From Polynucleobacter yangtzensis (lineage in GTDB: Bacteria; Pseudomonadota; Gammaproteobacteria; Burkholderiales; Burkholderiaceae), in assembly GCF_001595965.1 (NCBI RefSeq), contig NZ_LOJI01000035.1, forward strand, positions 195,770 through 259,769: a stretch of 64,000 nt of DNA, read 5' to 3'. The number at the start of each line of letters is the position of its first letter. Position 1 is the first letter of the stretch. The translations under genes were made by a program, and so were the position numbers. This document shows positions 9,231-17,705 of this stretch, one piece after another. The notes under the pieces were generated by a model, which saw only the letters and a list, made by a program, of their open reading frames with translations, made no database searches and was not told the origin of the DNA.

Positions 9231-11717
9231 TTACGCCTCACGTAGACATTCAATTGCGGTAGCCTTTTGAATCCTCTTTTGGAAACGATATCCCGAAGCC
9301 AGACAAGCAACTACGCCAAAGGTTACGCCCATAAATAGCGCCTCACCAAACGCATTAAATTGAATTTCCATTACGTAGTGACCCAAAGCCCAGGCGGCAA
9401 TCCCAGAAGCAAGACCGGCCAATACTCCCGATACCAGCCCAATCATTAACAACTCGATGTTGGCAATATTCGACAATGTAATGCGAGAGGCCCCCAATGC
9501 CTTTAAAAGGGCTGCGTTTTTATAACGCTCATCCTGCGTGGCAGCTATAGCCGACATTAAAACCAAAATAGCAGCAACGATAGTAAATGCTAGTAGCAAG
9601 CCCAAGACCGATGAAAGCTTATTCAACACCTCTTGAATTTGTTGCAAGGAGGCTGATACATCCACAATCGTTAAGTTGGGATAAGTTTGACTCAACTGAA
9701 AATCTAAGGATTCCTGTTTTGGCGATTGATAGTAAGAAGTAATCCATGACTGCGGCAGTGACTGCAATTGAGCTGCAGGCATGATCACAAAGAAGTTCAC
9801 TCGCATTGAACCCCAATCTAATTTGCGCAATGAGGTGATTGGAGCGGTAATTTTTTCACCTGCCACCTCAAAAGTCAGTTGGTCGCCTATTTTCAGCTTC
9901 AAGGTTTTGGCTATACCTGTTTCCATGGAGATCTGCGGCGCATCGCCCTCGATCCACTTACCTCCCAACAGTTGATTGCCTAATGGTAATTGCTCTGTAT
10001 ACGATAAATTAAATTCACGATCTACAAGGCGCCGGGCATTTTCTTCAGCATAACTATTTGGTGTTATATCTTTGCCGTTAATTTCGGTTAATCGACCTCT
10101 AATCATTGGATAAAACTGCGGCGCAGACACGCCTACATTTTGCAAAGACTGCGTAAGCCCCTGCTTTTGATCCTCTTGAACATTGATCATGAAGCGATTA
10201 GGTGCATCGCTAGGTATATTGCCTTGCCAAGCACTCAAAAAGTCCGCACGCAACAAAAGAACCAACAGTAAAGCCATGAGCGCTATGCCTAAGGCTGTAA
10301 TTTGGACGATGGCAAGACCCGTTCTTCGACCTTGCGAAAGGATCACAAAACCAAGGGCGAATCGCCTAGTTGGCATAGAACAAGCTAGCCTTAAAAATCC
10401 CCAAGAGACAAAAGCAAAGATAGCAATTGCAGCAGTAAAACTGAGACTGGTCCATAAAGCTAATTTCCAATCGCGTGCAGCAATCATGATTAACCCTAGC
10501 GCGGTTACCAGCCCACAAGTAACAGTCCAAATTGTTGAGACATCTACACCATCAAATTCTTTGCGGATCAAACGAATTGGTGAAACCTTCACTAATCTGA
10601 AAATAGCTGGGCCCGCAAAGCCAAACAACAAGCTCCAGGCAACTAAAACACTCCAGAGCACTGGCCATATGGATACCTGTGGCAGATCCGACATTACAAG
10701 ATTACCCAATAACAGCGTTAAGACATTTTGACCAAGATAGCCCAATAGAGACCCCAAAAAGGCTGCAATCAAACCAAGCATTAAAAGCGTTTGACCCTGC
10801 CGAATCAGAATTACTTTTGATTTTGCTCCCAAGCACTTTAGAACTGCACAAGCATCCGCCTGTTTACGCGTGTAACGATGTGCAGACAAAGCAATTGCAA
10901 CAGCGGCTACCATGGCCGTCAACAACGCAATCAAAGACAGGAATCGATCTGCGCGCTCAAGCGTTTTGCGCATCATGGGTTGAGCATTCTCAAGTGTTTC
11001 AATGCGAACACCCTTGAGACCCTCTTTTTCAATATATTGATTTGCCCATGCGCCGTAGGCAGAAATTTGCTGGTCTGAACCCGCAAGTAACAAACGATAA
11101 GTTACTCGACTACCTAACCCAATTAATCCTGTTGAACTTAAATCATCCAAGGACATCATGACTCGAGGTGCGAAGTTCATAAAACCTGCGCCACGATCAA
11201 GTTCGCGCTCAAGAACGCCAGCAATTACAAAGGTCTTATCACCCAGCCGTATGGAGTCACCCTCTTTGGCAGACAAGCTTGCTAACATCGCCGGATCAAC
11301 CCAAACGGAACCCTTCTCAGGCCCACTACTTAGAGTCTTACCTTCGGAGCCTGTCTGAACGCGCAATGTACCGCGCAATGGATATTGAGTGCTTACCGCT
11401 TTAAGTGATGCAAGCTTACTGCTAGAACCAGTGGTAGCCATACTTGGGAATACTACCGTCTGCGCTATTTTTAATTCTTTGCTTTGCGCTTCATTTAGAA
11501 ATGAGCTTGGTAACGGCTGGTCAGAAACAATCAGCAAGTCTGATGCTAAGAGTTGCCTAGCATCGAATGCAAACGCCCTTTGCATTCGGTCTGCCAAGAA
11601 ACTTACGCTGGAAAGCGCTGTAACAGAAAGTGTTAGCGCAATAAAAAGCCAAGCTAACTCAGTAGAGCGAAAATCGCGCTTCAGACCACTAAAGAAGCGA
11701 AAGATCAATTGGCTCAA
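9231..11717 (-). CDS. Large FtsX/MacB-type ABC transporter permease (YbbP-like)
   Basis: 828 aa with the duplicated architecture of YbbP-like permeases: an N-terminal helix (about residues 22-42), a large periplasmic domain, three helices with a first FtsX domain (about 255-380), further helices, a second periplasmic domain, and a second FtsX domain at the C terminus (about 700-820). Such proteins normally work with a separate ABC ATPase of the LolD/YbbA type; none is adjacent. The start is TTG overlapping the SDR stop (TTGA), so translation is coupled to that gene. The substrate is unknown; lipids or lipoproteins are likely from the family and from the neighbouring lipid importer genes. Confidence 0.82.
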   Translation of the reverse strand: MSQLIFRFFSGLKRDFRSTELAWLFIALTLSVTALSSVSFLADRMQRAFAFDARQLLASDLLIVSDQPLPSSFLNEAQSKELKIAQTVVFPSMATTGSSSKLASLKAVSTQYPLRGTLRVQTGSEGKTLSSGPEKGSVWVDPAMLASLSAKEGDSIRLGDKTFVIAGVLERELDRGAGFMNFAPRVMMSLDDLSSTGLIGLGSRVTYRLLLAGSDQQISAYGAWANQYIEKEGLKGVRIETLENAQPMMRKTLERADRFLSLIALLTAMVAAVAIALSAHRYTRKQADACAVLKCLGAKSKVILIRQGQTLLMLGLIAAFLGSLLGYLGQNVLTLLLGNLVMSDLPQVSIWPVLWSVLVAWSLLFGFAGPAIFRLVKVSPIRLIRKEFDGVDVSTIWTVTCGLVTALGLIMIAARDWKLALWTSLSFTAAIAIFAFVSWGFLRLACSMPTRRFALGFVILSQGRRTGLAIVQITALGIALMALLLVLLLRADFLSAWQGNIPSDAPNRFMINVQEDQKQGLTQSLQNVGVSAPQFYPMIRGRLTEINGKDITPNSYAEENARRLVDREFNLSYTEQLPLGNQLLGGKWIEGDAPQISMETGIAKTLKLKIGDQLTFEVAGEKITAPITSLRKLDWGSMRVNFFVIMPAAQLQSLPQSWITSYYQSPKQESLDFQLSQTYPNLTIVDVSASLQQIQEVLNKLSSVLGLLLAFTIVAAILVLMSAIAATQDERYKNAALLKALGASRITLSNIANIELLMIGLVSGVLAGLASGIAAWALGHYVMEIQFNAFGEALFMGVTFGVVACLASGYRFQKRIQKATAIECLREA

Positions 11718-12499
11718 ATTGCCTGAATTTGACCGCCATCAACACGCATGACGGTACCAGTAATGAAGGAGGCATTTTGACTGGCTAAGAATGCAGCTGT
11801 ATCACCATATTCTTTTGGATCCCCATATCGCCCCATCGGAATTTGAGCCAAGCTTAGCTTGACTACATCTTCATAGCTTTTGCCTTCGCGATTGGCGCGG
11901 GCCTCATCAAGCTGACGCAAGCGATCTGTAGCCACTCTGCCCGGCATGATGATATTGACAGTGATGCCATCAGAAGCAACCTCTGACGCCAAGGTTTTTG
12001 ACCAAGCCAGTAGTGCTGCGCGCAAAGTATTTGAAATAGCTAAGTTTTTAATGGGAGCAATAGCACCTGAAGTCGTGCTGGTAATAATGCGACCCCATTT
12101 ACGCTGGCGCATACCTGGCAAAACACGATCAGTAATGGCGATAAGTGATAGCACCATATCGTTAAAGCTTTTTTGCCAAAGCGCTGGGTCTTGACCAGCG
12201 GCAGGAGTTGGCGGCGGACCACCAGTGTTATTAATCAAGATATCAATTGGACCTAGCTCTTTTTCAACTTTTGAGATTAAGCCATCAATAACTGATGGGT
12301 CTGATAAATCCCAATTCAGGGCTAAAGCCTTTCCTCCAGCCGCCTCAATTAACTTGACAGACTCCTGCAAGCCAGCCGCATTGCGACCGGTAACAGCGAC
12401 TTTGACGCCCTCGCGTGCTAAGGATACAGCCATGGCCTGTCCTAAGCCACGACTAGAAGCCATTACTAAGGCAACCTTACCCTGAATTCCTAAATCCAT
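11714..12499 (-). CDS. SDR-family protein lacking the catalytic Tyr/Lys
   Basis: 261 aa Rossmann-fold protein of the short-chain dehydrogenase/reductase superfamily, similar to 3-oxoacyl-ACP reductases. The cofactor loop reads MASSRGLG instead of TGxxxGIG. After the Ser region (TSTTSG, about 140-145) the usual YxxxK is replaced by Ser156 and Arg160 (ISNTLRAALLAW). A subgroup of BKR-like SDRs with a degenerate active site is known, so this is a family feature rather than a mutation, but the reaction is unknown. The C-terminal pattern FITGTVMRVDGG is intact. The gene is 27 bases downstream of a Bug protein gene and overlaps the FtsX-type permease gene by 4 bases. Confidence 0.85.
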   Translation of the reverse strand: MDLGIQGKVALVMASSRGLGQAMAVSLAREGVKVAVTGRNAAGLQESVKLIEAAGGKALALNWDLSDPSVIDGLISKVEKELGPIDILINNTGGPPPTPAAGQDPALWQKSFNDMVLSLIAITDRVLPGMRQRKWGRIITSTTSGAIAPIKNLAISNTLRAALLAWSKTLASEVASDGITVNIIMPGRVATDRLRQLDEARANREGKSYEDVVKLSLAQIPMGRYGDPKEYGDTAAFLASQNASFITGTVMRVDGGQIQAI

Positions 12500-12526
12500 T
12501 TTGTCTCCAAAAGCTAATTTTTATAT

Positions 12527-13507
12527 TTAATCTAACTGCAATTTTTGTTTAGCAACCACTTCTTTATAAACAGTGTACACAGCCTTAATTTCTTTCGCAA
12601 AGGCTTCAGATCCATTCACGTTAATGATAGACCCCGTGTCTTCAATGCGCTTTTTCACAGCCGGGTCGGCAACTACTTTTTGTAGCGCTGCATTGTATTT
12701 ATCTACCACTTCTTTTGGAATGCCAGCGGGGCCTAACAAGCCGTAGTACGCCATGCGATTGACTGGCGCCAAACCAACTTCAGCAAAAGTTGGGACATTA
12801 GGCAGTTGAGCCAAACGCTTAGGAGCAGCAACCACAATCGGGACTAGCTTGCCATCTTTAATAAACGGCAATGATGAAGGTAAATTATCAAAAATCATCG
12901 ACACTTGTCCGCCAACCGTGTCAGCCAATGCCGGGCCAGCACCACGATAAGGAATGTGCACGATAAACACACCAGTCAAGCTTTTAAATAATTCCGTTTG
13001 CAGATGACCAATGCCGCCTGTGCCAGAACTTGAGTAGGAGTACTTGCCAGGATTTGCCTTTAGTACTTCCATAAAGGTTTTAAAGTCTTTTGCCGGAAAG
13101 GATGGATTAACCGCAATAATGTTTGGTGTTGCCGCAATATTGCTAATAGCCGTGAAATCAGCAATTGGGTCGTAGCCAATCTTTGGATTGATAGCCGGGT
13201 TAGCAGCTGTCGTAGAGACGGTTGCCATTCCGATGGTGTAACCATCCTTGGGGGCACGCATAACCTCTAATGCACCAATGGAGCCACCGCCACCCGCCTT
13301 GTTTTCCACAATGACAGGCTGACCCAATTGGCGTCCCAAGGCATCACCTACTGCACGAGCGATGATGTCAGTACTACCACCTGGCGCAAATGGAACCACC
13401 AAACGAATTGGCTTCACAGGAAAATTTTGCGCCTGAACCACAGAACCCGCCGCCAAAAGAGCAGTCGCACTGATGAATTTAAGAAGATTTAATTTAGTGA
13501 ATTTCAT
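12527..13507 (-). CDS. Bug/TctC-family periplasmic solute-binding protein
   Basis: 326 aa with a clear signal peptide (MKFTKLNLLKFISATALLAA, cleavage near VQAQ). The mature start NFPVKPIRLVVPFAPGGSTDIIAR is the hallmark of tripartite tricarboxylate transporter receptors (Bug family), with the ligand loops at PFAPGGSTD and GYTIGMATVST. Members bind carboxylates, amino acids or aromatic acids; the ligand cannot be read from sequence. It lacks a TctAB membrane partner nearby, as is usual for Bug proteins in Burkholderiales. It lies four bases after the lipid-transport lipoprotein gene and before the SDR. Confidence 0.9.
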   Translation of the reverse strand: MKFTKLNLLKFISATALLAAGSVVQAQNFPVKPIRLVVPFAPGGSTDIIARAVGDALGRQLGQPVIVENKAGGGGSIGALEVMRAPKDGYTIGMATVSTTAANPAINPKIGYDPIADFTAISNIAATPNIIAVNPSFPAKDFKTFMEVLKANPGKYSYSSSGTGGIGHLQTELFKSLTGVFIVHIPYRGAGPALADTVGGQVSMIFDNLPSSLPFIKDGKLVPIVVAAPKRLAQLPNVPTFAEVGLAPVNRMAYYGLLGPAGIPKEVVDKYNAALQKVVADPAVKKRIEDTGSIINVNGSEAFAKEIKAVYTVYKEVVAKQKLQLD

Positions 13508-13511
13508 AAAC

Positions 13512-14138
13512 TTACTGACCTATAGGTTTGGGTAAATTGGCTGCATATTTAGAAAGCTGCACTTCATACTCTTGAAAGATTTCTGCTAAGGCTTGCTGCT
13601 GACCTAATACAAGCGCCTCTGGAGTATTGTCTTTAAGAGCCACTCGTTTTGTATAACGATTTGCACCAATCAAGGGATTGGTCTTGCCCGAATTGGTTAC
13701 AGTTAAGAAAAATTCAACACTCACCACTGCCTCAGGTTTAACGCGGTAATCACCATAAAACTCATTTACCGATAACTGCAACGTGTAATAAGGAAAAAAA
13801 CTGTTGCTTTGACCAACGGTTGCCGCAAAAATATTCGCTTGGTTAAACCACTTGCGCTCTGCATTTGAGATCATTTCCGAAGGAATGACGGTATACACGT
13901 TATAGAAATCTTTTTCATAACGTTGATCGCCCAAGCGATAAATCAAAGACTTTGCATCAAATGGTGGCGCTACCGAGACTGCCCCAATCTTTAACCAAAG
14001 GTCAGACCGGGTTTTGAGTGGTGCAGCAGTTCGTTCAGGCGCAATCATCCAACTTGTGGGGGCCACTGGCGCTCGTGTTGGAAGGGAACAAGAAACCATA
14101 CCCAAGATTGCCGTAAAAAAGAGAATTCGTTTAATCAT
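13512..14138 (-). CDS. ABC-type transport auxiliary lipoprotein (PqiC-like)
   Basis: 208 aa with a lipoprotein signal peptide: MIKRILFFTAILGMVSCSLP, Cys17 being the expected lipidation site. The body has the pattern of the outer-membrane auxiliary lipoproteins of MCE systems (LWLKIGAVSVAPPFDAKSLIYR, then NVYTVIPSEMI and VVSVEFFLTVTN). In E. coli the related PqiC forms an outer-membrane ring docked to an MCE protein. It overlaps the MCE gene by 4 bases (ATGA), supporting one complex. Confidence 0.82.
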   Translation of the reverse strand: MIKRILFFTAILGMVSCSLPTRAPVAPTSWMIAPERTAAPLKTRSDLWLKIGAVSVAPPFDAKSLIYRLGDQRYEKDFYNVYTVIPSEMISNAERKWFNQANIFAATVGQSNSFFPYYTLQLSVNEFYGDYRVKPEAVVSVEFFLTVTNSGKTNPLIGANRYTKRVALKDNTPEALVLGQQQALAEIFQEYEVQLSKYAANLPKPIGQ

Positions 14139-15064
14139 TTTTGCGCTCCAGAACTGCTTGAACCATTTAGCGGCGGTGTAATTTTCGCTGGCGGTTCACC
14201 CCATATCAAGCTAGATGGTGATTGACTTGCAATGCGACTAAATTCGTTGAGATTCTCGCTGGCCTGCTTCAGATTCTCAATCGTTGCGCTAGTATCGCCC
14301 TGAATGCTGGTAACAGTTTGACGTAATGCAACCATCGTGCCAACCAACTCTCGCATCAAGATACTGAGCTCATCTTTATCGGTTACTTTGGCAATGCGAG
14401 CCATGATCACGTTGAGCTGCTTAACAGATTCAATCACGCCTTCATTGCTTTTGCCATCACCAGCCATTAATACATTTAAATTACCCAATAAGGCATCGAG
14501 TTTCTTCTGAGTGCCATCAATATTCATATCATTGAGCGCACCAATGAGCTTTTGAATACCAGAGATGATTTCATCTGCCTGGTTTGGCAAAGAAGGAATC
14601 ACTGGATACTCAGGCTTCCATGAATACGGAAGTTGCGGTGAGTCAGCGGCATTGCTAACGAAGTCAAATTCGACGTAGTTCACTCCGGTAATACCCATTG
14701 ACTTAACACGAGCCCGCAAATTATTTTTTACAAACTCTCCGATCTGATCTTCATTCACCTTATCGCCAAAAATCTGCATTCTGACAACAACGTATTGACG
14801 ACGGTCATGAAAAGGCAAATCTCTTTCATACATGTCGCCAGAGAGTCCAATCATGGTTACTTGACCAATCTTGACGCCCCTAAAGCGCACGGATGCACCC
14901 GCGTCTAAGCCTGTGACGGACTGTTTGATATAAGTTTCAACGTAGAATGATTTTTTAAAGATCTGACCAGAACCAAAGATCAAAATAACCGCCAATAGCA
15001 CCCCAATTGCGGCCAGAACAAAAACGCCTAGGCGGAAATAATTCGGATTTGAGTTATTACTCAT
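14135..15064 (-). CDS. MCE-domain substrate-binding protein of a lipid ABC transporter (MlaD-like)
   Basis: 309 aa anchored by one N-terminal helix (about residues 10-32) with a single MCE domain (about 38-140, beginning YVETYIKQSVTGLDAGASVRF... and including VKIGQVTMIGLSGD). The C-terminal 150 residues are helical with coiled-coil character (ADEIISGIQKLIGALNDMN; TIENLKQASENLNEF), suggesting a needle or tunnel reaching across the periplasm, longer than E. coli MlaD (183 aa). Overlaps the ATPase gene by ATGA and the lipoprotein gene by ATGA. Confidence 0.88.
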   Translation of the reverse strand: MSNNSNPNYFRLGVFVLAAIGVLLAVILIFGSGQIFKKSFYVETYIKQSVTGLDAGASVRFRGVKIGQVTMIGLSGDMYERDLPFHDRRQYVVVRMQIFGDKVNEDQIGEFVKNNLRARVKSMGITGVNYVEFDFVSNAADSPQLPYSWKPEYPVIPSLPNQADEIISGIQKLIGALNDMNIDGTQKKLDALLGNLNVLMAGDGKSNEGVIESVKQLNVIMARIAKVTDKDELSILMRELVGTMVALRQTVTSIQGDTSATIENLKQASENLNEFSRIASQSPSSLIWGEPPAKITPPLNGSSSSGAQK

Positions 15065-15846
15065 GCTGCGTCCTTACTCATAATGCGATTGAAGAATTGA
15101 TGCACTCTAGGGTCCTTACTGGTATCTCGTAACACTTTTGGATCGCCCTCGGCAATGATGCCTTTGGAATCCTTATCCAACATGATGACCTTGTCAGCGA
15201 TGGCATAAATACTAGCCAACTCATGAGAAACGATTACAAAGGTAATACCCAAGTTCTTTGATAAATCTTGGATAGTGCTATCGAGATCTGCTGAGGTAAT
15301 TGGATCAAGACCTGCTGAAGGCTCATCCAAAAACAAAATTTTGGGATCAAGCGCCATCGCTCTTGCGATCGCTGCGCGTTTTTGCATGCCGCCACTGATT
15401 TCACTGGGCATATAAGTCTCGTAAGGCAAGAGACCAACCAAATCAAGTTTACAGCGTGCCAAGAGATCCATTTGCGCCTGCGTCAGCTGGGTATATTCCT
15501 GCATAAACAAGGTGACGTTATCTAGGAGATTCATAGATCCAAATAACGCGCCCTGCTGATACATCACACCAAAACTAGTCATGATCTTTTGACGTTCTGC
15601 ACCTATTGCCGTCGTGATGTTTTGACCCTCGATCAGGACATTGCCAGCCAGGGGTTGATACAAGCCGAATAAGTTTTTTAGAAGGCTGGATTTTCCGCAG
15701 CCTGAGCCGCCAAGAATCACAAAAATTTCACCATTGTTAACAGTGAAATTCAAGTTCTGCATAAGCACCTTAGATCCATAACCTACCGTAAGGTTCTGGA
15801 CATCAATTGCGTAAGGAGAATTATTCGGAGTAATTTGTGCGTCCAT
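15061..15846 (-). CDS. ABC transporter ATP-binding protein (MlaF-like)
   Basis: 261 aa ABC ATPase with Walker A GGSGCGKSS (about residues 46-54), Q-loop in MYQQGALFGSMNLLDNV, signature ISGGMQKRAAIARA, Walker B ILFLDEPSAGLDP and switch His in VIVSHEL. The signature ISGGMQKR and the FGSM region are typical of MlaF-type phospholipid transport ATPases. The start overlaps the permease stop by one base (TGATG). Confidence 0.92.
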   Translation of the reverse strand: MDAQITPNNSPYAIDVQNLTVGYGSKVLMQNLNFTVNNGEIFVILGGSGCGKSSLLKNLFGLYQPLAGNVLIEGQNITTAIGAERQKIMTSFGVMYQQGALFGSMNLLDNVTLFMQEYTQLTQAQMDLLARCKLDLVGLLPYETYMPSEISGGMQKRAAIARAMALDPKILFLDEPSAGLDPITSADLDSTIQDLSKNLGITFVIVSHELASIYAIADKVIMLDKDSKGIIAEGDPKVLRDTSKDPRVHQFFNRIMSKDAA

Positions 15847-17018
15847 CAGAAGCCTGTTTTATAGGAGATGAAGGCAAAAATACCGTCAACAATGACGATC
15901 ATCACAATGCTGCTAACTACTGCACGAGTTGCGGAGATACCAACAGCGGCTGCACCAGTGCCAGTTTGCATACCGCGCAAACAGCCCATTGCTGAAACAA
16001 CGACACCAAACAGAGTTGCTTTTAATAGGCCAGAAAGAATATCTTCTACGTCGACAGCAGATAGCATGCCGTTATAAAAATTCACAAACGGTATACCGTA
16101 AATCAACATCGTCAACATCGAAGAAAAAATACTAACGATATCAGCGAACAAAGTCAAAATTGGAGCCACGAGGATGCCAGCTAAAACGCGTGGCACTACT
16201 AAAAAACGAATAGGACTTAAGCCACCTGAAACTAAAGCGTCTACCTCGCTATTAACTGTCATCGTGCCAATCTCAGCAGCAAAAGCTGCCGAAGATCGAC
16301 CCGCTAACAAAATAGCGGTAATTAATGGGCCCATTTCTCGCACAATCCCCAGAGCGGCCAAAGGACCAACAAACGAGACTGCGCCAAACTGCTGCATACC
16401 AATAGCAGCCTGGAATGACAAAATCACGCCGATCAAAAAGGCCACCAAGCCAACGATTGGGAGCGCTGCAATACCTGCTTCGACTGCGGCATTAATAAAA
16501 TCACCCCAACGGACTTGCTTTGGATTTCGAACCGACCACACTAAATCAGAAAATAGATGCCCTGTAAAAGTAATCAGCCCTACTGTGTCATCTATTAAGT
16601 TTTGAACTGCCATTCCCGTGCTAACTACAAAACTTCTCTTAGGCTTTACTGCTGGCACTGGAAATAAATTACTAATGGGATCAAACTCTTTAAGCAGAGG
16701 TTGATAGCGTGGATCTAAACCTGATAACTCATACTTAGCGCCAGCATTTATCTGCGCCTCTTCAATAGCAATTAAAAAAGCAATGCCAGCACCATCCAAG
16801 GAACCCACTGTTGCAGAATCGACAGTGAGTGTTTTGGCTTTGACGTCGCCCTGCTTTAACCATGCATCTTGAGCATCGCGAATCTGGGTCCAAACTCCAC
16901 CCAAGGAATAGACGTTCACAATCCCGCTGAGCGATACCATTGCAGAAGTGGCGTCTATCTGTGACCAAACAGCAACTGGGGCCTCAGAAACGTCAGAAAT
17001 GGTGTCAGAAATGCTCAT
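15846..17018 (-). CDS. MlaE-family lipid ABC permease with fused N-terminal STAS domain
   Basis: 390 aa. The first 110 residues form a STAS-like domain (ATSAMVSLSGIVNVYSLGGV; TVDSATVGSLDGAGIAFLIAIEEA), which corresponds to the separate MlaB protein in E. coli. Residues about 140-390 are an MlaE permease with five to six helices, including VGLVAFLIGVILSFQAAIG, REMGPLITAILLAGRSSAAFAAEIGTMTVNSEVDAL and the conserved VVPRVLAGILVAP. The complex would move phospholipids or related lipids between membranes. First gene of the operon; its upstream flank is a terminator for tRNA-Arg. Confidence 0.9.
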   Translation of the reverse strand: MSISDTISDVSEAPVAVWSQIDATSAMVSLSGIVNVYSLGGVWTQIRDAQDAWLKQGDVKAKTLTVDSATVGSLDGAGIAFLIAIEEAQINAGAKYELSGLDPRYQPLLKEFDPISNLFPVPAVKPKRSFVVSTGMAVQNLIDDTVGLITFTGHLFSDLVWSVRNPKQVRWGDFINAAVEAGIAALPIVGLVAFLIGVILSFQAAIGMQQFGAVSFVGPLAALGIVREMGPLITAILLAGRSSAAFAAEIGTMTVNSEVDALVSGGLSPIRFLVVPRVLAGILVAPILTLFADIVSIFSSMLTMLIYGIPFVNFYNGMLSAVDVEDILSGLLKATLFGVVVSAMGCLRGMQTGTGAAAVGISATRAVVSSIVMIVIVDGIFAFISYKTGF

Positions 17019-17061
17019 AACCCAACTATAAGGGATACAGGTTTAAGTTATATAAAACGCT

Positions 17062-17098
17062 GAAAAATGAAAAGGGCCCAGTTTTGCAACTAGGCCCT
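17062..17098 (-). terminator. Rho-independent terminator of tRNA-Arg
   Basis: On the minus strand, 9 bases downstream of the tRNA CCA end, AGGGCCTAG pairs with CTGGGCCCT (9 bp with one G-U pair; stems 17090-17098 and 17073-17081), followed by TTTTCATTTTT. This ends tRNA-Arg transcription before the lipid-transport operon. Confidence 0.8.
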
Positions 17099-17107
17099 CA
17101 TATAAGT

Positions 17108-17184
17108 TGGTGCGGCTGGCAGGAATTGAACCCACGACCCCTTGGTTCGTAGCCAAGTACTCTATCCAGCTGAGCTACAGCCGC
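17108..17184 (-). tRNA. tRNA-Arg (ACG)
   Basis: 77-nt tRNA gene including an encoded CCA. The acceptor stem GCGGCTG pairs with the 3' CAGCCGC; the D arm is GCTCAGCTGGATAGAGT; the anticodon stem CTTGG/CCAAG encloses loop CTACGAA, giving anticodon ACG (inosine-modified in bacteria, reads CGU/CGC/CGA); the T arm has GGTTCAATTCC. Its 5' end is only 18 bases from the start codon of the divergent greB gene. Confidence 0.97.
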
Positions 17185-17190
17185 AACATC

Positions 17191-17200
17191 CATAATTATG
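17191..17200. promoter_or_regulatory. Palindromic -10 element between tRNA-Arg and greB
   Basis: CATAATTATG is a perfect palindrome, so it offers a CATAAT -10 hexamer (5 of 6 to TATAAT) on each strand. On the minus strand the hexamer ends 10 bases before the mature tRNA 5' end, the same spacing seen for a TATAAT before tRNA-Ser(GGA). On the plus strand the start point would fall on or beside the A of the greB ATG (17203). The -35 regions on both sides are poor. Function is inferred. Confidence 0.4.
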
Positions 17201-17202
17201 CC

Positions 17203-17703
17203 ATGGAAGAGAAGAACTACATCACCCCCGCTGGTCACGAACGCATCAAGACCGAGCTCCTAAAGCTCTTAAACCTTGATAGACCGGAGGTTGTCAAGGT
17301 TGTGCACTGGGCTGCCAGCAATGGTGACCGATCCGAAAATGGGGACTATATCTATGGAAAAAAGCGCCTTAGAGAGATAGATAGGCGAATTCGATTCCTC
17401 AATAAGCGCCTTGAATTTGCCGTAGTTGTGGACAATTTAGCCCGAAAATCCGGTGAAAATGACGCCGACCAGGTCTTCTTTGGGGCAACTGTCACCTATT
17501 CCGCCCTAGAGGGGCCCCAAGCAGGCAAACAGACGGTTATTACGATTGTTGGGGTAGATGAGGTTGATTTAGATAAGGGACATGTGAGCTGGGTATCGCC
17601 AATAGCCAAAGCACTCATCAAATCCCGAATCGGTGATTGCGTTTTTATTCAAACGCCAACTGGACCTACTGAAATTGAAATCCTAGACGTTCAGTATCTT
17701 TAG
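17203..17703 (+). CDS. greB: Transcription elongation factor GreB
   Basis: Binds the RNA polymerase secondary channel and stimulates cleavage of backtracked transcripts. 166 aa: N-terminal coiled coil beginning EEKNYITPAGHERIKTEL with tip residues in SNGDRSENGDYIYGKKRLREID, then a C-terminal FKBP-like domain ending GPTEIEILDVQYL. The start MEEKNYITP is chosen because the frame upstream runs antisense through tRNA-Arg. No Shine-Dalgarno sequence precedes it, and only 18 bases separate it from the tRNA, so any promoter overlaps the tRNA gene and the mRNA may be leaderless. Confidence 0.93.
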   Translation: MEEKNYITPAGHERIKTELLKLLNLDRPEVVKVVHWAASNGDRSENGDYIYGKKRLREIDRRIRFLNKRLEFAVVVDNLARKSGENDADQVFFGATVTYSALEGPQAGKQTVITIVGVDEVDLDKGHVSWVSPIAKALIKSRIGDCVFIQTPTGPTEIEILDVQYL

Positions 17704-17705
17704 AG

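Noticed and set aside
9220..9260. CTACGT...ACGTAG hairpin between the RDD and permease stops
   Set aside because: The stem is only 6 bp with a 10-base loop and no T-tract on either side, too weak to call a terminator.
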